A stretch of DNA of 64,000 nucleotides from Companilactobacillus bobalius (GTDB lineage: Bacteria > Bacillota > Bacilli > Lactobacillales > Lactobacillaceae), in contig NZ_LNUA01000059.1 of NCBI RefSeq assembly GCF_009764355.1, positions 1 through 64,000 of the forward strand, given 5' to 3'. The notes under the pieces were generated by a model that was given only the letters and a program-made list of their open reading frames with translations, did not search any database and was not told where the DNA came from. The translations under genes were made by a program, and so were the position numbers. Of the stretch, positions 36,880 to 44,374 are shown one piece after another; within the stretch, counting starts at the first letter, position 1, and each line of letters begins with the position of its first letter.

Positions 36880-36923
36880 ATGCCTCACAATTACCAAAAT
36901 TTTAATCAGTAATTGTAAGGCAT
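36880..36923. terminator. terminator of the LysR gene at 36945
   Basis: ATGCCT-ACAATTAC pairs with GTAATTGT-AGGCAT, with A/T-rich flanks on both sides. It separates the lysR transcript from the exporter promoter. Confidence 0.8.
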
Positions 36924-36944
36924 CATTAACAATATTTTTTCTAT

Positions 36945-37799
36945 CTAAAACATTTGAATAAATTCAGAAATCAAATTAGATTTTTCTTTATAATTTCTAG
37001 TCAACAAATGGGCGTGAACGTGATTCACAATATCAGTTTTAATGACTCGTAACTTCTGATTCTTTATTTCACTTTCTACCATTGTTAATGGTAAATAACT
37101 GAATCCTAATCCATTAACCACTGCCGCTTTGATAGCCGCAATACTATCTAAACTAGTTGTTCTAAATTGACGTTGATGTTGCTGCCAAACAGCAGTTTCA
37201 AATTGATTGCGATAACTACACTCTGGTTCATTAATGATAAATTGGGCGTTTTGGTCATCAAGTATTTTTTGAAATGAAACTTTACTATCAGTTGGCACTA
37301 CTAAAACCATTTCTTGTTCGCCCAAATCATGATCGATCAGTTTCTTACTAGGACGACTAGGCCACATCATAAAAGCTACATCCACTTCACCACGCAACAA
37401 TGTTTCTTCATTATGTAAACAAGTCGCATTCTGCAATTCAATTTGAACCTGAGGATATTTCTGTTTAAATTGCCTCAACATCGGTGCCACCATAGAGATA
37501 GTTAATGATTCTGGTGCTGCAATTTTTAAAATTCCTGTCTGTTCTGCTTCTTGATTCCAAGTCTTGATTTCAGAAAAATTCTCTAACGTCTTCGTCACCA
37601 ATGGTAGAAGTTCTATTCCAGTTTGCGTGATTATGACCTGTCGCTTTTGGTATTCGAATAATTTAGTTCCTAATTCTGCTTCTAAATTTTTGATCTGCAT
37701 TGAAACATTCGACTGTGTATAACCTAATAATTCAGCTGCCTTTGAAAAATTGCGTGTCTCCGAGATCATTTTAAAAGTGGTTAACTCACGTACATCCAT
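36945..37799 (-). CDS. LysR-family transcriptional regulator
   Basis: 284 residues. An N-terminal winged HTH (about 3-60; NFSKAAELLGYTQSNVSMQI) is followed by a substrate-binding domain of the CynR/CysL type with LKIAAPESLTISMVAP and VDVAFMMWPSRPS. It starts MDVRELTTF after AGGACAAAATT. Divergent from a GNAT acetyltransferase gene; two dyads in the spacer are candidate operators. The ligand cannot be read from the sequence. Confidence 0.9.
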   Translation of the reverse strand: MDVRELTTFKMISETRNFSKAAELLGYTQSNVSMQIKNLEAELGTKLFEYQKRQVIITQTGIELLPLVTKTLENFSEIKTWNQEAEQTGILKIAAPESLTISMVAPMLRQFKQKYPQVQIELQNATCLHNEETLLRGEVDVAFMMWPSRPSKKLIDHDLGEQEMVLVVPTDSKVSFQKILDDQNAQFIINEPECSYRNQFETAVWQQHQRQFRTTSLDSIAAIKAAVVNGLGFSYLPLTMVESEIKNQKLRVIKTDIVNHVHAHLLTRNYKEKSNLISEFIQMF

Positions 37800-37813
37800 A
37801 ATTTTGTCCTAAC

Positions 37814-37867
37814 TATCAATTATTTTGATAACATATATTCTTAATATCAATTATACATATTAAGAAT
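37814..37867. promoter_or_regulatory. two inverted repeats between lysR and the GNAT gene
   Basis: TATCAA/TTGATA (37814-37830), and the longer perfect dyad ATTCTTAATA-N11-TATTAAGAAT (37837-37867). LysR proteins bind such paired sites in divergent spacers. Confidence 0.55.
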
Positions 37868-37909
37868 CTCATATTACAATTGAACCATCATTAAGAAATG
37901 AGGCTTTCC

Positions 37910-38395
37910 ATGCAAATAATTCCTTATCAAAATAATCCTAAGAATCAAGCTCAGTTAGTCGATTTAATTAATTATTGTCAAAACATCGAAGCCAAGTTAG
38001 ATATCAAAATGGCTGAACAGGACGATATTTTTCAAATTCCAACCTACTATCAAAAAAATGGCGGTAACTTTTGGATTGCTTTAGATGACAATCAAATCGT
38101 AGGCTCCATTGCTTTTTTGCCCTTAGACAATAAAACTGCAGTCCTAAAAAAATTCTTCACTTATCCGAAGTATCGTGGTCAACCTCACCATTTAGGTGCC
38201 CAACTTTATCAAACTTTATTGACTCATGCTAAACTAAAGTCATTCCAACGTATTGTTTTGGATACACCAGAAAAAGAAGAACGTTCACACTATTTTTATG
38301 AAAAACAAGGCTTTCAACAGGTTGCTTCAGAAAATTTTCACGCCGACTATCCCTATCCTGACCGTGATTCCAGAGTATATGTTCTAACTATTTAA
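37910..38395 (+). CDS. GNAT-family N-acetyltransferase
   Basis: 161 residues from MQIIPYQNN, chosen over the upstream ATG because GAGG lies 6 bp before it. GNAT motifs are visible: a central strand NFWIALDDNQIVGSIAFLPL, motif A around KKFFTYPKYRGQPHHLGAQL (R/Q-x-x-G-x-G/A-like acetyl-CoA loop) and the C-terminal FYEKQGF. Substrate is unknown. Divergent from lysR. Its last codons overlap by 8 bp an antisense-strand open frame that looks like a decayed gene. Confidence 0.88.
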   Translation: MQIIPYQNNPKNQAQLVDLINYCQNIEAKLDIKMAEQDDIFQIPTYYQKNGGNFWIALDDNQIVGSIAFLPLDNKTAVLKKFFTYPKYRGQPHHLGAQLYQTLLTHAKLKSFQRIVLDTPEKEERSHYFYEKQGFQQVASENFHADYPYPDRDSRVYVLTI

Positions 38396-38564
38396 CCAAA
38401 TTTTGAACGTCATCAACTAATTTTTGAGACATTTCTAAACTCTGATGTATATCATTCACTACTTTGGAATATCCTTCTAGCAATTCCTTTGACTTAGGGT
38501 GATTGGGATAGGTTTGGTAGGCCAACTGTAAATCTAAAATTTTAGATATTTGAAAAGTTAATTT
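38388..38564 (-). pseudogene. C-terminal gene remnant without a start
   Basis: An open frame of 58 codons ending at TAG 38388-38390 reads as plausible protein: ILDLQLAYQTYPNHPKSKEL, then LEGYSKVVNDIHQSLEMSQK, then LVDDVQNLVK. It is amphipathic, helical and coil-like. It has no ATG, GTG or TTG with a ribosome site and is closed upstream by a stop at 38565. I read it as the tail of a gene whose 5' part has been lost, between the GNAT gene and the asnA leader. The family is not recognised. Confidence 0.45.
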
Positions 38565-38664
38565 TTACAATTTCTCTACATTAGAGCAATTCTAATTAGT
38601 CACTCTAAAATTAGTTTTTATCAAATTTTTATTTTACATTTTCAAATTTAATGCTAATATAAGT

Positions 38665-38962
38665 GTCACAAGATAAAAAACGACAAGAAAGAAGAGTAAG
38701 TTTTTCCACACTGACAGTGAATTGGGAATGGTGAGAACCCAACTAGTAAATGGAATCGCTGAATAACACTTTCTTATGTTTCTGGCTGAAATGACTACGT
38801 CAAAGTAAGTACAGACGTTAACCGGTACGTTACCATCGGTGGAGCATGTTTGTGCTCTTATTGAGGTGGTCTATTTTTATATAGGCAACTTGGGTGGTAC
38901 CGCGAAAAGTCTTTCGTCCCAGTTATTATTAATTTAATAACTAGGATGAAAGACTTTTTTAT
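38665..38962 (+). promoter_or_regulatory. T-box riboswitch of asnA, Asn specifier
   Basis: The T-box core GGGTGGTACCGCG lies at 38892-38904, followed by the terminator stem AAGTCTTTC...GAAAGACTT (38906-38957) and TTTTTTATTTT. Stem I is seen in the pairing of AAGAAAG (about 38687) with CTTTCTT (about 38770). The specifier side contains GAAT-AAC-AC, and AAC is an Asn codon, matching the downstream gene. Uncharged tRNA-Asn would stabilise the antiterminator. A probable promoter, TTTACA-16 bp-TAATAT, lies at about 38635-38665. Confidence 0.9.
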
Positions 38963-39002
38963 TTTGCATAAAAGGAATCAACAATCAATTGGAGGACTCA
39001 AA

Positions 39003-40010
39003 ATGGACTTAATTATACCTAAGGATTACGATCCAAAACTATCTGTTAAAGAAACTCAAAAAGCTATTCAATATATTCGTGAAACTTTTCAAGATGAATT
39101 CGGTAAAGAATTAAATTTATCCCGTTTATCCGCACCAATGATGGTCGAAAAAGGTACTGGTTTGAACGATAACCTTAATGGTGTCGAATCACCTGTTTCC
39201 TTTACGATGAAAGGGATTCCTGGTGAAACTATCGAAATCGTTCACTCACTAGCAAAATGGAAGCGTCTAGCTTTGAAACGTTACCACTTCGACATGCATG
39301 AGGGTATTTACACTAACATGAATGCCATCAGAAAAGATGAAGACCTCGATAACATCCATTCAATTTACGTTGACCAATGGGATTGGGAAAAAATCATCGC
39401 TAAAGATGAACGCACAACTGAAACTTTGGAAAATACTGTTAAACAAATTTTCAAAGTTATCAAACATATGGAACACGAAGTTTGGTATAAGTTCCCTAAA
39501 GCAGTCCATCATCTACCTGACGAAATTCACTTCGTTACAACTCAAGAACTAGAAGACCGCTGGCCTGACAAGACACCTAAGGAACGTGAAGATGCCATCT
39601 GTAAAGAATACGGTGCCGTCTTCTTAATGCAAATCGGTGGACCTATGAAGAGTGGTAAACGTCATGACGGCCGTGCCCCTGATTATGATGACTGGAAATT
39701 AAACGGTGATATCTTGTTCTGGTATGAGCCTTTGCAACACGCCCTTGAAATTTCAAGTATGGGTATCCGTGTTTCTGAAGAATCAATGAAGGAACAATTA
39801 AAGATGGCTCACGCTGAAGATCGTGCCAAATTACCATTCCATCAAGCCTTATTGAAAGGTGAATTACCATACACTATCGGTGGTGGTATCGGACAATCAC
39901 GTCTTTGCATGTTACTACTTGGTAAAGCTCACGTCGGTGAAGTTCAAGCCGCAGTTTGGCCTGAAGACTTACGTAAGAAATGTGATGAGAACGGCATTCA
40001 CTTGCTATAA
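39003..40010 (+). CDS. asnA: aspartate-ammonia ligase (asparagine synthetase A)
   Basis: 335 residues. Class II tRNA-synthetase-like fold of Asn[42 protein letters not shown], and the C-terminal [14 protein letters not shown]. It forms asparagine from aspartate, ammonia and ATP. The open frame runs back through the T-box terminator; GGAGGACTCAAA before [10 protein letters not shown] fixes the true start. Regulated by the Asn-specific T-box just upstream, so expression rises when tRNA-Asn is uncharged. Confidence 0.96.
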   Translation: MDLIIPKDYDPKLSVKETQKAIQYIRETFQDEFGKELNLSRLSAPMMVEKGTGLNDNLNGVESPVSFTMKGIPGETIEIVHSLAKWKRLALKRYHFDMHEGIYTNMNAIRKDEDLDNIHSIYVDQWDWEKIIAKDERTTETLENTVKQIFKVIKHMEHEVWYKFPKAVHHLPDEIHFVTTQELEDRWPDKTPKEREDAICKEYGAVFLMQIGGPMKSGKRHDGRAPDYDDWKLNGDILFWYEPLQHALEISSMGIRVSEESMKEQLKMAHAEDRAKLPFHQALLKGELPYTIGGGIGQSRLCMLLLGKAHVGEVQAAVWPEDLRKKCDENGIHLL

Positions 40011-40065
40011 AAATTATCGAAATTAAATACTACTAACTAAACTCTTTGATAAATACGTAAAAATA

Positions 40066-40133
40066 AAAGGCAACATCTATTAGATATTCAAAGTATAAAC
40101 ATACTTGAATCTTCTAATAGATGTTGCTTTTTT
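40066..40133. terminator. long bidirectional terminator after asnA
   Basis: A stem of about 28 bp with a few mismatches: GCAACATCTATTAGA and TCTAATAGATGTTGC outside, TTCAA-GTAT and ATAC-TGAA inside. T-run follows at 40128 and an A-run precedes it. It serves asnA and the convergent zinc-ribbon gene. Confidence 0.9.
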
Positions 40134-40159
40134 AATAAAATCTCAAAAAATTTTTGGTC

Positions 40160-40966
40160 TTAAAGCAAGTTCTTAATAATTTCTACATATCTAAGAATCA
40201 TTGAACGAGCTGTTATCATGAAAATAATAGAAACAACCACATTGCTAGCAAATAAAGTAATAATAGCAACATAGATTTTATCTAATTTAGCTTGTGCTTT
40301 AGTTACTACAATCGAACCAATATAAGCCACAGCACTAATACTTGAAAGTATCATCATAAAGACTATCAAAAGTATAAATGAACTCGTACTTGAAACCAAC
40401 AAGAAAAGAACCAAAAGTAATTGCACAATCATTATTGAATTTCCATAACTACCTAGTTGATTAGTGTAATTGAAAATAGTCGTATCTTTATCAATCATAT
40501 ATTTCTTACATACAAATCCAATCAAGATAAATACTGCATAATAAACTAGAACCATTAGAAAGAGTTGGAAATAAAGTTTAAAGCCAGTTGGAACTCCAGC
40601 ATTTGAAAGGTTCGGATAATATCTTGATACTTCATTGATAGCTGATTCCGCACCAGCAAAGACTTTACCTATAATTGAGTAAAAAGCAAACGATGCTAAT
40701 AGAACACTAATTACAATAGAAACTACTCCAAAGTATTTATTACTATTGTCGACTTCAGAAGGTTTAGAAATTGATTTCTTATACCAAGAAAAATAATTTA
40801 ACGAATGACTTTTAATACTAGCAATTGTTTCACTATTGTTTGCCTTATTTAATCTGGACGCCGTTGTCGAATTATTTTCTATACTTCCATCAACTGGTGC
40901 CCCACATTTTCCACAGAACTTAACTCCCGGTTGAAGATCTGCTCCACAGTTTTTACATTTTTCCAT
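40160..40966 (-). CDS. zinc-ribbon multi-pass membrane protein
   Basis: 268 residues. The N-terminal zinc ribbon MEKCKNCGADLQPGVKFCGK (CxxC...CxxC) is followed by a polar linker and five hydrophobic helices from about residue 80. The layout matches zinc-ribbon/Yip1-like or DUF-type membrane proteins of lactobacilli; no function is assigned. Start follows AGGGGGATTTT. 51 bp downstream of a lipoprotein gene on the same strand, with no terminator between, so they may be cotranscribed. Confidence 0.8.
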   Translation of the reverse strand: MEKCKNCGADLQPGVKFCGKCGAPVDGSIENNSTTASRLNKANNSETIASIKSHSLNYFSWYKKSISKPSEVDNSNKYFGVVSIVISVLLASFAFYSIIGKVFAGAESAINEVSRYYPNLSNAGVPTGFKLYFQLFLMVLVYYAVFILIGFVCKKYMIDKDTTIFNYTNQLGSYGNSIMIVQLLLVLFLLVSSTSSFILLIVFMMILSSISAVAYIGSIVVTKAQAKLDKIYVAIITLFASNVVVSIIFMITARSMILRYVEIIKNLL

Positions 40967-41017
40967 AAAATCCCCCTAGATTTTAATTCTCATTGATTTT
41001 TAAACTTGTTTTCTATC

Positions 41018-42019
41018 TTAATTACCATAAATTTGATGATACTTTGCGTTAGCCTCTTCAGCTAATTCAACTTCTGGTCTCATTTCACTCATACCATAAT
41101 AAATATTATTATCATCACCTAAGAAATACATATCCATTGCCATACCAGCATCTGGAGCGACTGTATACTTGGCATTGACGGTCTTTTCTGGTGTCACATC
41201 ATCACTAGATCCTAGTGCAGCTTGGTAATCATCATTACTGTAAACTTTAAATTCATCAACCTGACCGTTTCCGTTAAATGCATTAGTTTTTCCTTGAATA
41301 AAGTTATACTGCATCATAAATTTCTCAAAATCTTGAGCACTATTGATTTTGTCAGCGTTCTTCTGCATTGAGGATTCAACCCTTTGAACGTTGAATTTAC
41401 TAATAATATTTTCATAGGTTAAATTTGAATCCTTTCCATCCTTATTAATTGAATCCATATTCATGTTATTAAGATTATTGGTTAAAGGCTTCAAATAATT
41501 CTGATTACCATCATTAACGTACTGCAATCTAACTGTACTTGGCATTGATGGCCCAGTAACGCTCTGGTAACTAAACTTATCTAATTCCAAAGCATATCCC
41601 GTATAAGCCTTGGACTGATTAGCAATATTCAAAGTAATAGTTTTGGAATTAGAATCATATTCATAAGTTCCTTGCATAACTATGAAATTTTCTTCCTCAC
41701 TTGATTGATTATCTGCATTTGTACTTACTGGATTAGTATATTTCCAGATATATTGATTTCCTTTAAAGAAAATACCCGAAATAGAATCAATCCAAGATGT
41801 CGCAAATCTCTGATTTGAAAAGGCCGTACTAGTATTATCAGTTTTACTGCTTATGGTCTTCTTTGTTGCCTTTTTAACAGTCTTCTTTTTATGATTGGCT
41901 TTCACAACTTTATGTGTCTTGACCTTTGAATCACTAGCCTGACTTTGTTTATGATTACCACAGCCAATCAAAGTCAAAGTTACTAATAGTGTCGCGATTA
42001 AACCCCATGTTTTCTTCAT
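41018..42019 (-). CDS. putative lipoprotein
   Basis: 333 residues. The lipoprotein signal MKKTWGLIATLLVTLTLIGC has lipobox LIGC with Cys20. A Lys/Ser/Thr-rich spacer is followed by an extracellular domain of about 260 residues, mostly beta, ending with EMRPEVELAEEANAKYHQIY. No family is recognised with confidence. Start follows AGGGGGATAAAAA. Upstream of the zinc-ribbon gene, possibly in one transcript. Confidence 0.8.
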   Translation of the reverse strand: MKKTWGLIATLLVTLTLIGCGNHKQSQASDSKVKTHKVVKANHKKKTVKKATKKTISSKTDNTSTAFSNQRFATSWIDSISGIFFKGNQYIWKYTNPVSTNADNQSSEEENFIVMQGTYEYDSNSKTITLNIANQSKAYTGYALELDKFSYQSVTGPSMPSTVRLQYVNDGNQNYLKPLTNNLNNMNMDSINKDGKDSNLTYENIISKFNVQRVESSMQKNADKINSAQDFEKFMMQYNFIQGKTNAFNGNGQVDEFKVYSNDDYQAALGSSDDVTPEKTVNAKYTVAPDAGMAMDMYFLGDDNNIYYGMSEMRPEVELAEEANAKYHQIYGN

Positions 42020-42093
42020 TTTTTATCCCCCTATTTATCAGTCTAATTTTATAAAATAGGTACGACGTTATTTGTCGTTTTCAGGCAAAAATA

Positions 42094-42121
42094 AAAAATC
42101 ACCTATAAAAAGTGATTTTTA
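42094..42121 (-). terminator. terminator of the HutG-like gene
   Basis: AAAAATCAC pairs with GTGATTTTT around CTATAAAAA; the stem continues into the last codons of the gene at 42119. Confidence 0.7.
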
Positions 42122-42913
42122 TTTGGATAAAATATAATTAAGTAATTCCATAAAAATGCTTTGTAAACTATTCTTAGCTGTTGTGAATGTACCCACATCA
42201 ACTCCCGACAGTTCTTCCTCACCAAAATAACGATTTTCAATATACATATGATAAGCTAGCTCAATTTGCATCGATTCTACACGTGGATTCTGACCGTAAT
42301 GTGGTGTGATATAGCCACCTGTGAATGGATGATTATTGGAAACTGAATAACCTTTTTGATTGAATTGTTCCGTCATAAATTGACGTAATTTAATATCAGA
42401 AGTCGTATCAAAACGATTACTCAACACAATATCATCAGTCTTGACGTCTTCATGTGGATATTCTGCAAAACTGTGGAGATCGAACAAATATACTTTTTCA
42501 AACTTCTCTAGTTTATGATCAATTAATTTTTTCAATTGTTGATGATATGGCTTGTAAAAAGTTTCAATCCGTTGAGATATTTGATCTGGTGTTAACAAAT
42601 CTTGATAAATGTCCTTGCCGAAAGTCGTTTTACTATAAACTACCTCGTAACGATAATCACCATTCTGATCAATCATGGTAAGGTCTCGATTTGGATCTGC
42701 CATATAGCGATGCACATTATTTTGTAAAGTGGTGAATCCACTTTGTGGTAGAAACTCGTATAAATCTGGTAAAAACCAATCAACGTTAGGTAAAAGTCGA
42801 TCTGGAATAATCTCTTTTTGAATTTCAGCAGGAATTTGTGTCCCACTGTGTGGTAGATCGATAATAATCGGTAATTCATCAATTCCTTCATTGTAGACTG
42901 TGAAGTTCTCCAT
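42119..42913 (-). CDS. N-formylglutamate amidohydrolase-family protein
   Basis: 264 residues. Family blocks are LPIIIDLPHSGTQIP near the N terminus, NNVHRYMADPNRD, VYLFDLHSFAEYP (metal-binding D/H) and NHPFTGGYITPHYG. HutG-type enzymes release formate from N-formylglutamate in histidine degradation; without other hut genes here, the substrate may differ. The start follows AGAGGGGAAGAACTG. Monocistronic. Confidence 0.8.
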   Translation of the reverse strand: MENFTVYNEGIDELPIIIDLPHSGTQIPAEIQKEIIPDRLLPNVDWFLPDLYEFLPQSGFTTLQNNVHRYMADPNRDLTMIDQNGDYRYEVVYSKTTFGKDIYQDLLTPDQISQRIETFYKPYHQQLKKLIDHKLEKFEKVYLFDLHSFAEYPHEDVKTDDIVLSNRFDTTSDIKLRQFMTEQFNQKGYSVSNNHPFTGGYITPHYGQNPRVESMQIELAYHMYIENRYFGEEELSGVDVGTFTTAKNSLQSIFMELLNYILSK

Positions 42914-43008
42914 CAGTTCTTCCCCTCTTCTTTATTTTATTAGACTACCATTTTTGTAAAATAGAAACTTGTTTTTACTATTCTATTTTAATATTTCGCC
43001 ACTTTACA

Positions 43009-43041
43009 AAAAAAGAGCCGCATAATCGCGGCTCTTTTTTT
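43009..43041. terminator. terminator after the LiaF-like gene
   Basis: AAAAAGAGCCGC pairs with GCGGCTCTTTTT around ATAATC, with A- and T-runs on both sides. Confidence 0.9.
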
Positions 43042-43789
43042 AAATATAACTAATTTTCAAATTACCTAAGGAAACCAACCCGGAAATCGTCACATCTGGA
43101 CTATCTTCATCGACATTGCGAACACCATCTTCTGTGATATTTCCCATATTATTATTTACACCTTTGATAATATTCCAATTACTAGGAATGTATAATTCAG
43201 CTCCACCTAAGGAAACATTAACATTAATAATAGCCGTATCTTTAACGGTCACATGATCAAAATAAACTTTGGCTTCACCCATATTTACATCAATCTTGGC
43301 TGTCTTAAAATCATCCGACTTCACATATCTAACACTGTTTCCCATTTTGACATAAACATCGACATCCGGTTCATCGATTGTTTTCATATCAGGTTCCGAC
43401 TTATACTCATAGCTAAAAAAAGGACCACGATGACCTCTAGTAAAGGCTTTTCTGTATCTCATCCAAGGACGATGTCTATTCAATAATGGATTCAAAATCA
43501 TTGATAAACCAATTGTTATTAACAAGGCGGCTCCCAAAATTGTCCAAGGAACAATTGCTGTAATTCCTAAAGGCTTCGCATACAGAATTCCCAAGAATGC
43601 TAAAGAAAAGACTGTTCCTGAAATTGAAAAGTACACTAGACTCTTAATCAAAACTGCTGCTAAAAAGATAGTAGCTATAATTGTCCAAAAACTAAACGTA
43701 TATGTAATTAAATGTAATTGGCTGACAACTAAAATGGCAGCACTTAATAGTAAGAATAGTCCCCAAAAGATTCCATTTCTATTTTTCAT
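43040..43789 (-). CDS. LiaF/DUF2154-like membrane protein
   Basis: 249 residues. Four or five hydrophobic segments in the first 120 residues are followed by a C-terminal beta-rich domain: MGEAKVYFDHVTVKDTAIIN, then a second repeat-like LGGAELYIPSNW, ending VTISGLVSLGNLKISYI. This is the cell-wall-stress LiaF/VraT-type C-terminal toast-rack fold. Directly after a LytTR regulator gene, with a 2-bp gap, a common pair in lactobacilli. Probably senses or modulates an envelope-stress response; ligand unknown. Confidence 0.82.
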   Translation of the reverse strand: MKNRNGIFWGLFLLLSAAILVVSQLHLITYTFSFWTIIATIFLAAVLIKSLVYFSISGTVFSLAFLGILYAKPLGITAIVPWTILGAALLITIGLSMILNPLLNRHRPWMRYRKAFTRGHRGPFFSYEYKSEPDMKTIDEPDVDVYVKMGNSVRYVKSDDFKTAKIDVNMGEAKVYFDHVTVKDTAIINVNVSLGGAELYIPSNWNIIKGVNNNMGNITEDGVRNVDEDSPDVTISGLVSLGNLKISYI

Positions 43790-43791
43790 AA

Positions 43792-44244
43792 TTAAACCTT
43801 CCTTTGATTCAATTTGATCTTTAAGCTTTTCAAAAATCGCCTTGAAACGTAAATTTGCTTGTAAGAATCACGAAATTGAACAACATTACCAGTTACTGAA
43901 CGTGTTAATGATAAAATCTCATCAATATTTAAAATAGCTGATTTAGATATCCGTAAAAAGTTGTCGGGCAAATTTTGTTCCAACTCATATAACCGATAAT
44001 GAATTAAAAAGGCGTTATCTTTAGTGTGCGCGTAGACATTTCGGTCGTTAGTCTCAAAAAACAAAATTTCTCTGAGTTGCAGCGAATAGACAGTATCATC
44101 CAAATAACCATTGAGACTGTGAAATCTGGTTTCAACTTCTTTGATGTTATGTAAAATTTCTTGAACTTCATCATCATTTTTATTCGCATGAATCACAATC
44201 TCTTTTTCCGAGTATTGCGGCGAAATATCTACTTTTATTTTCAC
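43792..44244 (-). CDS. LytTR-domain DNA-binding regulator
   Basis: About 150 residues. The C-terminal half is a LytTR domain (ILFFETNDRNVYAHTKDNAF, then FLRISKSAILNIDEI and YVSRRF), without a response-regulator receiver domain. The longer frame starts 19 codons earlier, but AAAGGG lies nine bases before the GTG of VKIKVDISPQY, so I place the start there. Operon with the LiaF-like gene. Two direct repeats 21 bp apart just upstream suit LytTR autoregulation. Confidence 0.85.
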   Translation of the reverse strand: MKIKVDISPQYSEKEIVIHANKNDDEVQEILHNIKEVETRFHSLNGYLDDTVYSLQLREILFFETNDRNVYAHTKDNAFLIHYRLYELEQNLPDNFLRISKSAILNIDEILSLTRSVTGNVVQFRDSYKQIYVSRRFLKSLKIKLNQRKV

Positions 44245-44311
44245 ATCGAACAACCCTTTCGTTAAATGTATTACACCACATCCCCATTCCGATGTATACA
44301 CTATTGGTTTA

Positions 44312-44342
44312 TGCGGTTAAAATTCAAACCTAAGTGGTTAAA
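44312..44342 (-). promoter_or_regulatory. LytTR-type direct-repeat operator
   Basis: TTAACC-N-C-N-TA occurs twice on the minus strand (44341-44331 and 44320-44310), exactly 21 bp or two helical turns apart. The upstream copy overlaps the T-run of the alpha-galactosidase terminator. It sits about 70 bp before the LytTR start, a suitable autoregulatory position. Confidence 0.55.
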
Positions 44343-44374
44343 AAAGCTTCCAACTCATTTAGAATTGGAAGCTT
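44339..44374 (-). terminator. alpha-galactosidase terminator embedded in its coding end
   Basis: AAGCTTCCAA pairs with TTGGAAGCTT. The 5' arm lies in the last codons of the gene and the stop codon (44355-44357) is in the loop, followed by TTTTTT. Confidence 0.85.
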
